64,000 bases of DNA, from the NCBI GenBank assembly GCA_030427145.1, contig JAUHWT010000018.1, positions 55,780 to 119,779 of the forward strand. Reading direction: 5' to 3'. The stretch is from Alphaproteobacteria bacterium. GTDB lineage: Bacteria > Pseudomonadota > Alphaproteobacteria > Rhodobacterales > Rhodobacteraceae. Made by a program: the position numbers and the translations under genes. Below are positions 26,498 through 35,928 of the stretch, piece by piece (positions within the stretch are counted from its first letter, which is position 1; every line of letters begins with the position of its first letter). The notes beneath the pieces are model-generated. The model was not told the origin of the DNA. It was given only the letters and a program-made list of their open reading frames with translations, and did no database searches.

Positions 26498-29400
26498 TGG
26501 CAACTCTGGTGCTGTCCGCCGCGGGTGCGGCTGTTTCCGGGTCATTTGGCGGCTCTATCGCCGGCATTTCCACACTCGCGATGGGCAAAGCTGCCGGTGC
26601 GATGCTTGGCAACTCCATAGACCAAATGATTCTTGGGGCCGGGGCTGCGCCGGTGCAGACCGGAAGAGTTGACCAATTCAGGGTTATGGGGGCGAGTGAA
26701 GGCACTCCGCTACCCAGGGTTTTTGGAAGAACTCGTGTGGCTGGTCAACTGATCTGGTCAAGCAGGTTTTTGGAGACGGTCAATCAACAAAATGTAGGTG
26801 GAAAAGGGGGCGGCCAGAAGGTCAAGGAGTTCTCCTATTCCATCAGTGTTGCGCTAGCTTTGTGTGAGGGAGAGGTGGTTCGTATTGGCCGAATTTGGGC
26901 TGATGGTCAGGTGGTGGACCAATCCGATCTCGTTATGCGTCTGCATCGTGGTACGGAAAGTCAGATTCCCGATCCGTTGATTGCTGCAATTGAGGGGTCC
27001 GATTCCGCTCCTGCCTATCGGGGGACAGCTTATGTCGTTCTGGAGAACCTGCAACTTGCTCCTTTTGGGAACAGAATTCCGCAACTGAACTTCGAAGTCA
27101 TTCGTCGTCCAGAGGTGGATGAGGCCGTTGCAGGCCGAAATCCGGTTAAAGACATCAAGGGTGTGGCGCTGGTTCCCGGCACGGGAGAATATTCTCTTGC
27201 TGCGCAGCCGGTAAAATACTCCCGTACGAATGGTGAAACGATTTATGTGAACGTTCACAATGATCTGGGTAAACCGGATTTTGTTGCCTCAATGGAGCAG
27301 ATGGAGGCGGAACTCCCTCAGGCGGACGCTGTCTCGCTTGTTGTCTCCTGGTTTGGTGATGATCTGCGATGCAGCCACTGTTCACTGCAGCCGATGGTTG
27401 AGCAAAAGCTGGAAGATGGAGATCCAATTCGCTGGGAGGTTTCCGGCGCCACGCGGGATGAAGCGCGGCAGGTAAGCTTGATTGACGGAATTCCCCTTTT
27501 TGGCGGCACTCCAGCTGATGCAACGGTTGTCGAATCCATTCGGTATATGAGGGCTCGGAACAAGCGCGTGATGTTCTATCCGTTTATCCTGATGGATATC
27601 ACTGAAGAAAACGAACTGCCCGACCCATGGTCAAACGGCGTGCAGCCTGTGGTTCCGTGGCGCGGCCGAATAACGCTCTCCAAGGCACCGGGTCGGGAGG
27701 GTTCTCCCGACAAAACCAGTGAGGCCGGGTATCAGGTGGATGCCTTCTTTGGCTCGGCTTCTCTCGATGATTTTAAAATTGAGGGTGATAGGGTTACTTA
27801 CGTCGGGACGGATGGATGGACCTACCGGCGGTTCGTCCTGCACTATGCGCACCTCTGTGCGGTAGCGGGAGGAGTTGAGTCGTTTTGTATTGGCTCCGAA
27901 TTCCGAGGTTTGACATCCATTCGGGATTCCGCGGCCGGGTACCCCTCCGTTGAAAAACTTCGTGAATTGGCCGCGGATGTGCGAGCTGTACTGGGTAGCG
28001 ATGTAAAGATTGGTTACGCTGCCGACTGGTCCGAGTATTTCGGGCACCGCCCCGACGATGGTTCCAATGACGTGATTTTTCATTTGGACCCGCTGTGGGC
28101 TGATCCCGATATAGATTTCATTGGTATCGACAATTACATGCCGCTCTCGGACTGGAGGGATGCGTCCGAACATGCTGACGCGGATTTCGGTTCAATTTAC
28201 TCAATGGATTACCTGACCAGGAACGTCGCGGGCGGCGAGGGGTATGATTGGTACTATGCGGACGCTCAGGGGCGAGAGGATCAAACCCGAATTCCGATTG
28301 AGGATACTGCATATGGCGAGGACTGGGTCTTTCGTAACAAAGACATCAAAAGTTGGTGGTCAAATCGACACTACAATCGCATAGGTGGCGTTAAGCGGGA
28401 TGAGCCGACGGAGTGGCTGCCTGAGTCCAAACCAGTTTGGTTTTCTGAACTTGGTTGTCCAGCCGTCGACAAGGGCACCAACCAACCGAACGTCTTTCAT
28501 GACCCCAAGTCGTCGGAGAGTTTTTTTCCTTACTATTCGTCGGGCGCGCGAGACGATTTTATCCAATACCGTTACCTACAGGCGATGTTTGCCTATTGGG
28601 AAGACGATCGCCACAACCCGCGTTCTGGAGAATACGACGGAACGATGGTCGACCTGTCGCATGCATACGTCTGGGCCTGGGACGCCAGGCCGTGGCCCGA
28701 CTTTCCGGCCAGAACGGAAACGTGGACCGACGGGGTAAATTATGCTCGCGGGCATTGGCTAAATGGCAGGACCTGTTCGGCCTCGCTGGCGGAAGTTGTG
28801 GCGGAGGTGACCGATCGTTCCGGTGTTTCCGATGTCCGGTTGGATGATCTGCACGGCATGGTGACCGGCTACTCCATCAATGACATTGAAACCGCACGCC
28901 AGAGTCTGCAGCCACTACAACAGGTTTATGGGTTCGACAGTTTTTCGAGTGGCAAAGACCTGGAGTTTGTTTCCAGAGGGACAGGCCGGGCCCACGAGAT
29001 CATGCGCAGCGATTTCGTGCAGCATGGAACTGAAGCTGATCAAACCCTGAAGCGTGTACCAAACATAGAGGCGGCGGGTCGGGTCGTGCTTGGATACGTT
29101 GATGGTGGGAACGATTACTCCAGTGGGGCGGTCGAGGCAGTTGATCCGGAGAATTCTGAACCTCATACGTCGAGGACCAGCTATCCAATTGTGCTTGGAT
29201 CAGGTGAAGCCAAGACCGTAGTAAATCGGTGGCTTTCTGAATCCCAGGTCGCCCGGGACCAGATTTCTTTTGTGCTTCCGCCGTCTTCGTTGCGGGTAAT
29301 GGCCGGTGACAGCATCTCATTGATCCACGGTCAATTGAAGGCGACCTATCGGGTCGATCGTATCGACGAGTTGGGGCATCGGGTGGTCAACGCGGTGAGG

Positions 29401-30426
29401 ACGGATACTGGACTTTTTGTAAAGGAGTTTTTTCAGGAGCCGGACTTAACCGTACCAAGAATCGACAAAATCGGACCCGTAAATTACCGGTTTTTGGATA
29501 TTCCACTGCTGCGCGGAACGGAGGTTCCATATGCACCACATTTTGCAGTTTCCTCTTATCCGTGGCAGAGCAACGTTTCAGTGTACTCTTCGTCAAGTGA
29601 GACCGACAACGGTTACACAAAGAATATTGAGGTAACTCAGCCATCAGTCATTGGCCAAACGCTGGATGCCATTCCCGCCGGTCGTCCCGGGGAGTGGTTG
29701 AATTCCGGCTTCCGGGTGAGAATTACCGCGGGCGTTCTCAGTAGCCGAAGCGAAGCGGAAGTGTTGAATGGTGCCAATGTCGCGGCAGTCCGAGGTCACG
29801 AAAATGCGGATTGGGAGATTATTCAGTTTCAATCTGCAGAACTTCAGGGTCCCAACGAGTATTTGCTTTCAAAACTCCTGCGTGGTCAGGCTGGGACTGA
29901 CGCAGTAACTCCACGAAGCTGGCCGCCAAATTGTGATTTTGTGGTTCTTGATGGGGCTCAACAACAAATCGACATTGCTCAGTCAGCTCGTGGGCTCGAG
30001 AGGCATTATCGGGTTGGCCCTGCTCACAAGTCGTATGACTCGGATACCTATCGGTATGAAACATTGGCTTTTGAAGGTGTTGGACTACGGCCTTATGCTC
30101 CGGTCCACCTGAGTGCTCAAATTAGGGCGAACGGAGATATTTTCGTTTCCTGGGTACGACGAACCAGAATTGATGGGGACAGTTGGGCCGGATTTGATGT
30201 GCCGTTGGGTGAGCAATCCGAAAAGTACCACGTTAAAATCTTTGACGGTACAACCTTGGTTGCCGACAAAACTGTGAACAATCCCGGATTCCTTTACTCA
30301 CAGCAGGATAAGGCCGTTCACGGGATCAGTACCAGTAAACAACTTGCATTTGAAATAGCGCAGATTTCCGAAAGTTATGGGCCTGGGCCTTGTCAGAGGA
30401 TCGAATTGAATGAACAAAACGGCTAA
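26497..30426 (+). CDS. GTA g15, giant tail tip protein with TIM-barrel glycosidase-like domain
   Basis: 1,309 residues, the largest gene of the cluster. The N-terminus (GSIDQMILG type) carries a membrane-active-looking Gly/Ala stretch, and residues about 430-740 form the GTA TIM-barrel domain (YAHLCAVAGGVESFCIGSEF, DFIGIDNYMPLSDWRD, KPVWFSELGCPAVDKGTNQP). The C-terminal half is the beta-rich tip region. It likely binds and partly degrades the receptor surface and lets DNA enter. Full length with no frameshift. Its last 17 bases overlap the next gene. Confidence 0.93.
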   Translation: MATLVLSAAGAAVSGSFGGSIAGISTLAMGKAAGAMLGNSIDQMILGAGAAPVQTGRVDQFRVMGASEGTPLPRVFGRTRVAGQLIWSSRFLETVNQQNVGGKGGGQKVKEFSYSISVALALCEGEVVRIGRIWADGQVVDQSDLVMRLHRGTESQIPDPLIAAIEGSDSAPAYRGTAYVVLENLQLAPFGNRIPQLNFEVIRRPEVDEAVAGRNPVKDIKGVALVPGTGEYSLAAQPVKYSRTNGETIYVNVHNDLGKPDFVASMEQMEAELPQADAVSLVVSWFGDDLRCSHCSLQPMVEQKLEDGDPIRWEVSGATRDEARQVSLIDGIPLFGGTPADATVVESIRYMRARNKRVMFYPFILMDITEENELPDPWSNGVQPVVPWRGRITLSKAPGREGSPDKTSEAGYQVDAFFGSASLDDFKIEGDRVTYVGTDGWTYRRFVLHYAHLCAVAGGVESFCIGSEFRGLTSIRDSAAGYPSVEKLRELAADVRAVLGSDVKIGYAADWSEYFGHRPDDGSNDVIFHLDPLWADPDIDFIGIDNYMPLSDWRDASEHADADFGSIYSMDYLTRNVAGGEGYDWYYADAQGREDQTRIPIEDTAYGEDWVFRNKDIKSWWSNRHYNRIGGVKRDEPTEWLPESKPVWFSELGCPAVDKGTNQPNVFHDPKSSESFFPYYSSGARDDFIQYRYLQAMFAYWEDDRHNPRSGEYDGTMVDLSHAYVWAWDARPWPDFPARTETWTDGVNYARGHWLNGRTCSASLAEVVAEVTDRSGVSDVRLDDLHGMVTGYSINDIETARQSLQPLQQVYGFDSFSSGKDLEFVSRGTGRAHEIMRSDFVQHGTEADQTLKRVPNIEAAGRVVLGYVDGGNDYSSGAVEAVDPENSEPHTSRTSYPIVLGSGEAKTVVNRWLSESQVARDQISFVLPPSSLRVMAGDSISLIHGQLKATYRVDRIDELGHRVVNAVRTDTGLFVKEFFQEPDLTVPRIDKIGPVNYRFLDIPLLRGTEVPYAPHFAVSSYPWQSNVSVYSSSSETDNGYTKNIEVTQPSVIGQTLDAIPAGRPGEWLNSGFRVRITAGVLSSRSEAEVLNGANVAAVRGHENADWEIIQFQSAELQGPNEYLLSKLLRGQAGTDAVTPRSWPPNCDFVVLDGAQQQIDIAQSARGLERHYRVGPAHKSYDSDTYRYETLAFEGVGLRPYAPVHLSAQIRANGDIFVSWVRRTRIDGDSWAGFDVPLGEQSEKYHVKIFDGTTLVADKTVNNPGFLYSQQDKAVHGISTSKQLAFEIAQISESYGPGPCQRIELNEQNG

Positions 30427-31126
30427 TCTTCAGCTTCCGTTGCTTCAGGCGGCCCAGGCCCAAAAACACGTTACTGTCAACAGTTCGCTGACCATGTTGG
30501 ACACGCTGGTCCAGTTGCGAGTTAAGTCTTCGACTGAAGTGTCGGCTCCTCCTTCGCCGGCTGAAGGTGAAAGCTACATTGTGCCTGAAGGTGCAACCGG
30601 GAGTTGGCAGGGTTTTGAGGGTAAAATAGCCGTCTACATCAATGGAGGGTGGTTGTTTCACAATTCCAAACCTGGATGGCGGGTTTGGGATGACGCCACA
30701 TCGGCCACATATATCTATGATGGTGCTAGGTGGGTCGGCGGAGCTGTTGCGGTTTCTTCCGGAGGTGCCGCAACAATAAGCCAAGTGATCGAGTTTGATC
30801 ATCCGGTTGCACCGGGAGCGTCACATTTCACGGACGTCGCAATTCCAGCCAACACCTTGGTTTATGGGATTTCCGGCAGGGTAACTTCGGATTTGGCCGA
30901 TGGCACTTTGATGTCTTGGCGGCTGGGCGTGCAGGGGTCAGACAACCGCTATGGGTCCAATTTTGGTGTCTCTGAGAACAGCACGGTTCTCGGCTTGAGC
31001 GGCGCGCCTGTCGCCTATTACCAGGACACTCCCTTGCTGTTAACTGCGGACAACGGCGACTTTTCGGCGGGGGAGGTCCGTCTGGCAATTCATTGCACCA
31101 CACTTCTTCCACCGCGGACAGTCTAA
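30410..31126 (+). CDS. DUF2793 protein, probable GTA fibre or spike component
   Basis: 238 residues. The start TANLQLPLLQAAQAQKHVTV and the block GESYIVPEGATGSWQGFEG are the hallmarks of DUF2793. Such proteins occur directly after g15 in many Rhodobacterales and are regarded as receptor-binding or spike parts of the particle. The C-terminal third (about 130-238) is a separate beta-rich domain that may bind saccharide. It overlaps the end of g15 by 17 bases, so it belongs to the same transcript. Confidence 0.83.
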   Translation: MNKTANLQLPLLQAAQAQKHVTVNSSLTMLDTLVQLRVKSSTEVSAPPSPAEGESYIVPEGATGSWQGFEGKIAVYINGGWLFHNSKPGWRVWDDATSATYIYDGARWVGGAVAVSSGGAATISQVIEFDHPVAPGASHFTDVAIPANTLVYGISGRVTSDLADGTLMSWRLGVQGSDNRYGSNFGVSENSTVLGLSGAPVAYYQDTPLLLTADNGDFSAGEVRLAIHCTTLLPPRTV

Positions 31127-31233
31127 AGCTGGAAAGTAACTGGAGTTGCGGGTGAGCAGGTCATCAGTCACGAAGTCTTGCAATTTTGCCCGAACATAGA
31201 CAATTGTGAGTGGTTACCTCGAAGGATTTAGCC

Positions 31234-32049
31234 ATGGCACAAGAGTCCAGACGATATGCAACGATAGATCCCGTATGGAATACGGTACGTCGTGAAGCTG
31301 AAGCCATGGCTGAAAATGAGCCGCTCATGGCGAGTTTGGTTCATTCGGGTGTGCTGCACCACCCAAGCTTGGAGAGGGCCCTGAGCTACAGCGTAGCACA
31401 GAAGCTGCGTTCATCTGAGATGAATGAACTGATTTTGCGCGAAATTGCAGACGAGGCCTATCTGGACGACCGGGAGTTGGGCATCAAAGCCCGGGCGGAT
31501 ATTTTGGCCGTGTATGACAGAGATCCTGCCTGTTATGCCTATATCCAGCCGCTTCTGTTTTTCAAAGGATTCCAGGCAATCCAATGTCACAGGATTGCGC
31601 ACTATCTCTGGAACAAGGGCCGACGTGATATGGCCCGGTTCTTTCAGATGCGCACGTCTGAAGCGTTTGGTGTTGATATCCATCCTGCAGCCCAGGTGGG
31701 CAAAGGCGTCATGATCGATCATGCGCATTCAGTGGTGATCGGAGAAACCGCGGTAGTAGGCGACAATGTTTCGATGCTGCACTCGGTAACCCTTGGCGGT
31801 ACTGGAAAACAGGATGGCGACCGGCATCCGAAAATTCGCGATGGCGTTTTGATTGGCGCCGGTGCGGCGATACTCGGTAACATAGAGGTCGGGCATTGCA
31901 GTAGGATAGCGGCGGGTTCGGTGGTTTTGGAAGAAGTTCCGCCATGCAAAACCGTTGCCGGCGTACCCGCAAGGATTGTTGGTGGTGCCGGATGCGCCGA
32001 GCCCTCGCGTTCCATGGACCAGTTGTTGGCGCAGCGCACCGCCGAGTGA
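31234..32049 (+). CDS. cysE: Serine O-acetyltransferase CysE
   Basis: 271 residues: a helical N-terminal domain and a left-handed beta-helix of hexapeptide repeats with MIDHAHSVVIGETAVVGDNV and LHSVTLGGTGK, which contain the catalytic His residues. It makes O-acetylserine, the precursor of cysteine. ATG 31234 has AAGGA seven bases upstream; the frame also opens at GTG 31210. cysE next to the GTA cluster is a conserved feature of Rhodobacterales. The C-terminal tail ends RTAE. Confidence 0.95.
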   Translation: MAQESRRYATIDPVWNTVRREAEAMAENEPLMASLVHSGVLHHPSLERALSYSVAQKLRSSEMNELILREIADEAYLDDRELGIKARADILAVYDRDPACYAYIQPLLFFKGFQAIQCHRIAHYLWNKGRRDMARFFQMRTSEAFGVDIHPAAQVGKGVMIDHAHSVVIGETAVVGDNVSMLHSVTLGGTGKQDGDRHPKIRDGVLIGAGAAILGNIEVGHCSRIAAGSVVLEEVPPCKTVAGVPARIVGGAGCAEPSRSMDQLLAQRTAE

Positions 32050-32167
32050 CAGTTGCTTATTCCTGAATTCAGCTTCGGCCGATATTTATCGGCCTAACCA
32101 ATTCGATTGGACGGCTGCAGTTTACCATCTGTCCAATAGAAACTGAGGTTCGGTTCTGTAGGGAAAG

Positions 32168-32244
32168 TGGCGCGGTTGACGGGGCTCGAACCCGCGACCT
32201 CCGGCGTGACAGGCCGGCACTCTAACCAACTGAGCTACAACCGC
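32168..32244 (-). tRNA. tRNA-Asp (anticodon GTC)
   Basis: 77 bases on the minus strand fold into a full cloverleaf. The acceptor stem GCGGTTG pairs with CAACCGC, the anticodon stem is GCCGG/CCGGC with loop CTGTCAC (anticodon GTC), and the T arm contains GGTTCGAGC. Discriminator G and CCA are encoded. Confidence 0.97.
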
Positions 32245-32274
32245 GCATGTCAGGTTGCGTCCTGACAAGGCCGG

Positions 32275-32303
32275 GTTGTAGGGTTATGCATCGGGGGCGT
32301 CAA
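32275..32303 (-). promoter_or_regulatory. Promoter of tRNA-Asp
   Basis: Reading the minus strand: TTGACG, a 17-base spacer and TACAAC, ending about 30 bases before the tRNA 5' end. This is typical for alphaproteobacterial tRNA and rRNA promoters. Confidence 0.75.
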
Positions 32304-32480
32304 GCGAATTGATTGATATTTTTTCAGGTGCAGAGATTATTTTTTGCGTGCCTTAGGACGCAGTGAATTCTTAAGATTTTTGCCGGCCATTAGCGTGGTT
32401 ATAGATGGATCCGTTAGCAAAATTCGACGGGACAAGGCCCTGATGATACGCTATGAGGAATTCCGAATACGGAGAATTCC

Positions 32481-33431
32481 ATGGCTGACAGAAATCTCAA
32501 GGACCGGGCCGAAAGGCATCCTGAAAAGGCGCACAAATCCGATACGCCAATTCTGAGAAAACCAAGCTGGATCAGGGTCAAGGCGCCAACCGGTGAGGGC
32601 TACAAAAAGACCCGCGGTATAATGAGAGAGAACCGGCTGGTTACTGTCTGTGAAGAAGCCGGGTGCCCGAACGTGGGTGAGTGCTGGAACCAGGGTCACG
32701 CAACCATGATGATCATGGGCGAGATTTGTACGCGTGGGTGTACTTTTTGCAATGTGGCAACAGGTCGTCCGGAAAGTCTCGATTTGTTTGAACCCGCTCG
32801 TGTAGCTGTCGCTGTGGAAAAGCTCGGGTTAAACCACGTCGTTGTAACATCAGTCGATCGCGATGACCTGGACGATGGGGGTGCAGAGCACATAGCCCGC
32901 ACTATCAAGGCGATCCGACGGAAAAGTCCAAAAACCACAATTGAGGTTTTGACACCGGATTTTCTGAAATGTGGTCCTGAAGCGCTGGAGACGGTTGTCG
33001 AAGCCCGCCCTGATGTTTTTAACCATAACCTGGAGACAGTGCCTGGTCTCTACCCGGAAGTTCGACCTGGGGCGCGCTACTTTCATTCTTTGCGTTTGCT
33101 GCAGAGGGTCAAGGAACTGGATGCAACCATGTTCACCAAGTCGGGTATCATGGTAGGGTTGGGTGAGGATCGTCAGGCTGTAACGCAGGTCATGGACGAC
33201 ATGCGCGCGGCTGACGTCGATTTTCTTACTGTCGGTCAGTACCTGCAACCCACCCCAAAGCATCATGCGGTTGAGCGATTTGTGTCTCCGGATGAGTTTG
33301 CGGCATATGAAAAAGCGGCCTACGGCAAGGGATTCTTAATGGTCTCCGCCACTCCGTTAACGAGATCGTCCTATCACGCAGGCGATGATTTTGAGAAATT
33401 GAGAGCAGCCCGCTTGCGAAACCAGGGCTGA
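32481..33431 (+). CDS. lipA: Lipoyl synthase LipA
   Basis: 316 residues. The auxiliary cluster motif is [12 protein letters not shown] (Cys57, 62, 68); the radical SAM motif is CTRGCTFC (Cys83, 87, 90), and the C-terminal [10 protein letters not shown] contains the Ser that ligates the auxiliary cluster. LipA inserts two sulphur atoms into protein-bound octanoyl chains. GGAG six bases before the ATG. It is the last plus-strand gene before a run of minus-strand genes; the next gene converges 24 bases after its stop. Confidence 0.96.
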   Translation: MADRNLKDRAERHPEKAHKSDTPILRKPSWIRVKAPTGEGYKKTRGIMRENRLVTVCEEAGCPNVGECWNQGHATMMIMGEICTRGCTFCNVATGRPESLDLFEPARVAVAVEKLGLNHVVVTSVDRDDLDDGGAEHIARTIKAIRRKSPKTTIEVLTPDFLKCGPEALETVVEARPDVFNHNLETVPGLYPEVRPGARYFHSLRLLQRVKELDATMFTKSGIMVGLGEDRQAVTQVMDDMRAADVDFLTVGQYLQPTPKHHAVERFVSPDEFAAYEKAAYGKGFLMVSATPLTRSSYHAGDDFEKLRAARLRNQG

Positions 33432-33455
33432 CTGTTGAGGAGAGGTCGGTAAACG

Positions 33456-34505
33456 CTACTGCTCGATCCTGGCGCGCCTTTCGGACACCGCCGAGCGGTT
33501 GATTGCTTCGATGACTCTCAGTGTCATAAGTCCTTCCCGTCCTGATACGAGAGGGCTCTCCGTTCCTCTGATTACCCGGACAAAGTGATTGATCTGCAGG
33601 ACCAACGGATCTCCACACGAATCCTGTTCAATTGCGCGTTCCCTTATGGGCAACCACCAGCTTCGCTGGTTTGCATAGTGCCAAATGATATTCTGGGGGA
33701 TTGATATTGCTCCCTCTGTTCCCCCGATACGGTAGCAGGCCTCGTTGGTCGGAGGGTAAACCGGGTTTTCGCGGCTCGTCATTTCCCAACTCCAGGGGGC
33801 TACAATCGTGTCGGAGACACTTACCGTACCCAAGGCACCGCTCCTGAATTGCAGAACGATCGCTGCGGTGTCCTCCACTTCCAAATGTCTCGTGCGATTT
33901 GAAGTGACCGCGATTACGCTTTCAATTTCTCCACACAGATAACGCAACAGGTCGATATCGTGGATGAGGTTAATGAAGACCGGGCCTGCTCCTGCTTTCG
34001 TTCGCCACTCGACCTCGTAATACTCGTCTGGTTTGTAGAACCAGCACTGTGCGTTAACGGCGACAACCGGACCAATTCCCCCCGACTCTATTTCCTTTTT
34101 TGCTCGTTGGATAAGCGGGTTGTGTCGTCTGTGATGCCCAACCAGTACTGGCACGCCCGAGTCTTCCGCTTTTGTCACCAACTGTTCGGCGTCATCCGAC
34201 GATGTGGCCAATGGTTTTTCGATGAGTATCGGAATGCCTTTATTGATACACTGAAGACCATGTTCCACGTGGAGTTGGTTCGGGGTTGCGATGATGATCC
34301 CGTCCGGTCGCCTGCTTTCGAGAAGATCCGCAACGGTCTCGTAATGAGGAACATCCAGACTAAGCGCGATTTTTAGGGCCGCGGCTGTCGGATCGACGAT
34401 GGAATCCAGTTCGACGTTCTCCAGTGACTGAATAACCTCGATATGCCGCTTGCCGATTAAACCGGCTCCAACGACTGCAATATGAATTTTGTCTGAGGTG
34501 CCCAT
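33456..34505 (-). CDS. Gfo/Idh/MocA family NAD(P)-dependent oxidoreductase
   Basis: 349 residues. A Rossmann motif VVGAGLIGKRH at the N-terminus binds NAD(P), and EKPLATSSDDAE carries the conserved Lys of the family. The C-terminal domain shows INLIHDIDLLRYLCGE. Substrates of this family are mostly sugars, inositols or related alcohols; nothing here fixes which. It may form one unit with the amidotransferase upstream (16-base gap). Confidence 0.88.
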   Translation of the reverse strand: MGTSDKIHIAVVGAGLIGKRHIEVIQSLENVELDSIVDPTAAALKIALSLDVPHYETVADLLESRRPDGIIIATPNQLHVEHGLQCINKGIPILIEKPLATSSDDAEQLVTKAEDSGVPVLVGHHRRHNPLIQRAKKEIESGGIGPVVAVNAQCWFYKPDEYYEVEWRTKAGAGPVFINLIHDIDLLRYLCGEIESVIAVTSNRTRHLEVEDTAAIVLQFRSGALGTVSVSDTIVAPWSWEMTSRENPVYPPTNEACYRIGGTEGAISIPQNIIWHYANQRSWWLPIRERAIEQDSCGDPLVLQINHFVRVIRGTESPLVSGREGLMTLRVIEAINRSAVSERRARIEQ

Positions 34506-34521
34506 GGTGAAGGACGCTCTG

Positions 34522-35262
34522 CTAGTCAGCTGCGTACCGTTTGACGAAGTTTTTCAAAATGAGCTCCGGCTCAGTGACATTGGCCGCGCGTCCACGCTCC
34601 ACAATTTTCATCGCCTCTGATGGAGGAAAGTAACCGTAATCGAGATACACGCCGACGCGGAATTCCAGTCCGTCGGCATCCAGTTCCGGATGAAACTGTG
34701 TCGCATAGACATTCTGGCCGAAGCGGATCAACTGATACGGACAGGTCGGTGATGAGGCTAAATGAGAACAACCCTCCGGGAGGTTCTGCGCTGCTTCCTT
34801 ATGGCCTACGAAAGCCTGAAATCTATCGGGCAACCCTTCCAGGACCGGGTCGCGCCGCCCGGCTTCGGTCAAAGTGCACTCGACCGCTCCTACCGGTTCT
34901 CCGTATTTTTCCCTGCTGACCCGTGCGCCCAAGTGTGACGCGAGAATTCCTATTCCGTAACAGCACCCGAGGAACGGCAGATCGTTATTGGTGATCTTCG
35001 GCATAAGGGAAAAAATGCCATCCTCAATTCGTTGATCCACTTCTGATTTGGTCGCAGGGTTATCACTGACACATCCTGGTCCACCTCCGACTATGGTGCC
35101 GGAAAAGTCCGAAGGGTTCAGGTCCGCCGGGATTGGTTCGCAGTCCAGTCGAATTCTTCTGGTGTTTTCAGCGGCTAGTCCGCTCTTTGCCAAGATCGCT
35201 TCGAATTCATTGTCTGACGCGGGCGTTTCCGGGCGCAGCTGGAGTATAAGGAACGGCTTCAT
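34522..35262 (-). CDS. Class I glutamine amidotransferase-like protein
   Basis: 246 residues. Cys101 in GCCYGIGILASHLG is the nucleophile, with His191 and Glu193 in QFHPE. Such stand-alone proteins resemble the glutaminase part of GMP synthase and the gamma-glutamyl hydrolases of the family; the amination partner, if any, is not in the window. The 16-base spacing to the oxidoreductase suggests co-transcription. Confidence 0.86.
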   Translation of the reverse strand: MKPFLILQLRPETPASDNEFEAILAKSGLAAENTRRIRLDCEPIPADLNPSDFSGTIVGGGPGCVSDNPATKSEVDQRIEDGIFSLMPKITNNDLPFLGCCYGIGILASHLGARVSREKYGEPVGAVECTLTEAGRRDPVLEGLPDRFQAFVGHKEAAQNLPEGCSHLASSPTCPYQLIRFGQNVYATQFHPELDADGLEFRVGVYLDYGYFPPSEAMKIVERGRAANVTEPELILKNFVKRYAAD

Positions 35263-35320
35263 CTGGTGCGGAGTCCTCGCAAGATAAATTTTGGCCTGAA
35301 AATGGCGGGTAGTATCGACT

Positions 35321-35695
35321 TCATTCGACGCTGATCCGGTCAGGAATGTTCAATTCGGTCCGTTTCTTTTTCGATAGGCCCTGTGCGACGAGGTCATGGG
35401 AAGTCCGGATGTGATCCCTGAGCTCGTCATCGTCCAAACCAGGTTTTGCGTAGTTTTGCAGCCATGAAAACCCGCGCGACGCAAGGTAGGGAGCTGGTCT
35501 AACACCATCCTTTTCGGCAAGAATTTCAAACGCGATTTTCGATACCTTAAATGTGAACGCGTCTTCGCCTTCGCTCCATCCACAGATCGCGAAAACTTTC
35601 CCGCCAACTTTCCACACGTCCGAGTTGCCCCACTGGACCACATGCGTCGTCGCAGGGAGTTCCGAACAAAACTGATTGAACTCTTCCCGTGTCAT
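35321..35695 (-). CDS. MmcQ/YjbR family protein
   Basis: 124 residues with the CyaY-like fold pattern of the family: VVQWGNSDVWKVGGKVFAI, then VRPAPYLASRGFSWL and a final helix HDLVAQGLSKKKR. The family is small and DNA-binding-like; its role is unknown. It is the most upstream gene of the minus-strand group and faces the AEC transporter across 233 bases that hold no recognised gene. Confidence 0.85.
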   Translation of the reverse strand: MTREEFNQFCSELPATTHVVQWGNSDVWKVGGKVFAICGWSEGEDAFTFKVSKIAFEILAEKDGVRPAPYLASRGFSWLQNYAKPGLDDDELRDHIRTSHDLVAQGLSKKKRTELNIPDRISVE

Positions 35696-35928
35696 GTTGA
35701 AAGTTTAGAGCGGCAGACCGAAGGAAAAAAGCGAAATCAGCTGGCATTTTCTGGTCGCCGTAAACTGTCAGGGCCGAACTCAAAAATGAGCGGACAATCC
35801 CGGCTTATCCTCGACGCCATGCAGTGACCTGTGCGACAAACCTCCCATTGGTGTAATCGGGCATTCGGCTAATCAGGTTAGCCCTGCCGGTTTTCAAAGA
35901 ACCTGAAAATTAACACGGGGTGGGTTCG

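Noticed and set aside
15621..31126. Active prophage
   Set aside because: No integrase, repressor, replication or lysis genes and no att repeats; gene order is that of the Rhodobacterales GTA.
32077..32094. Terminator after cysE (GGCCGATATTTATCGGCC)
   Set aside because: The stem is perfect but the loop is only two bases and no T run follows, so it is left out as a called feature.
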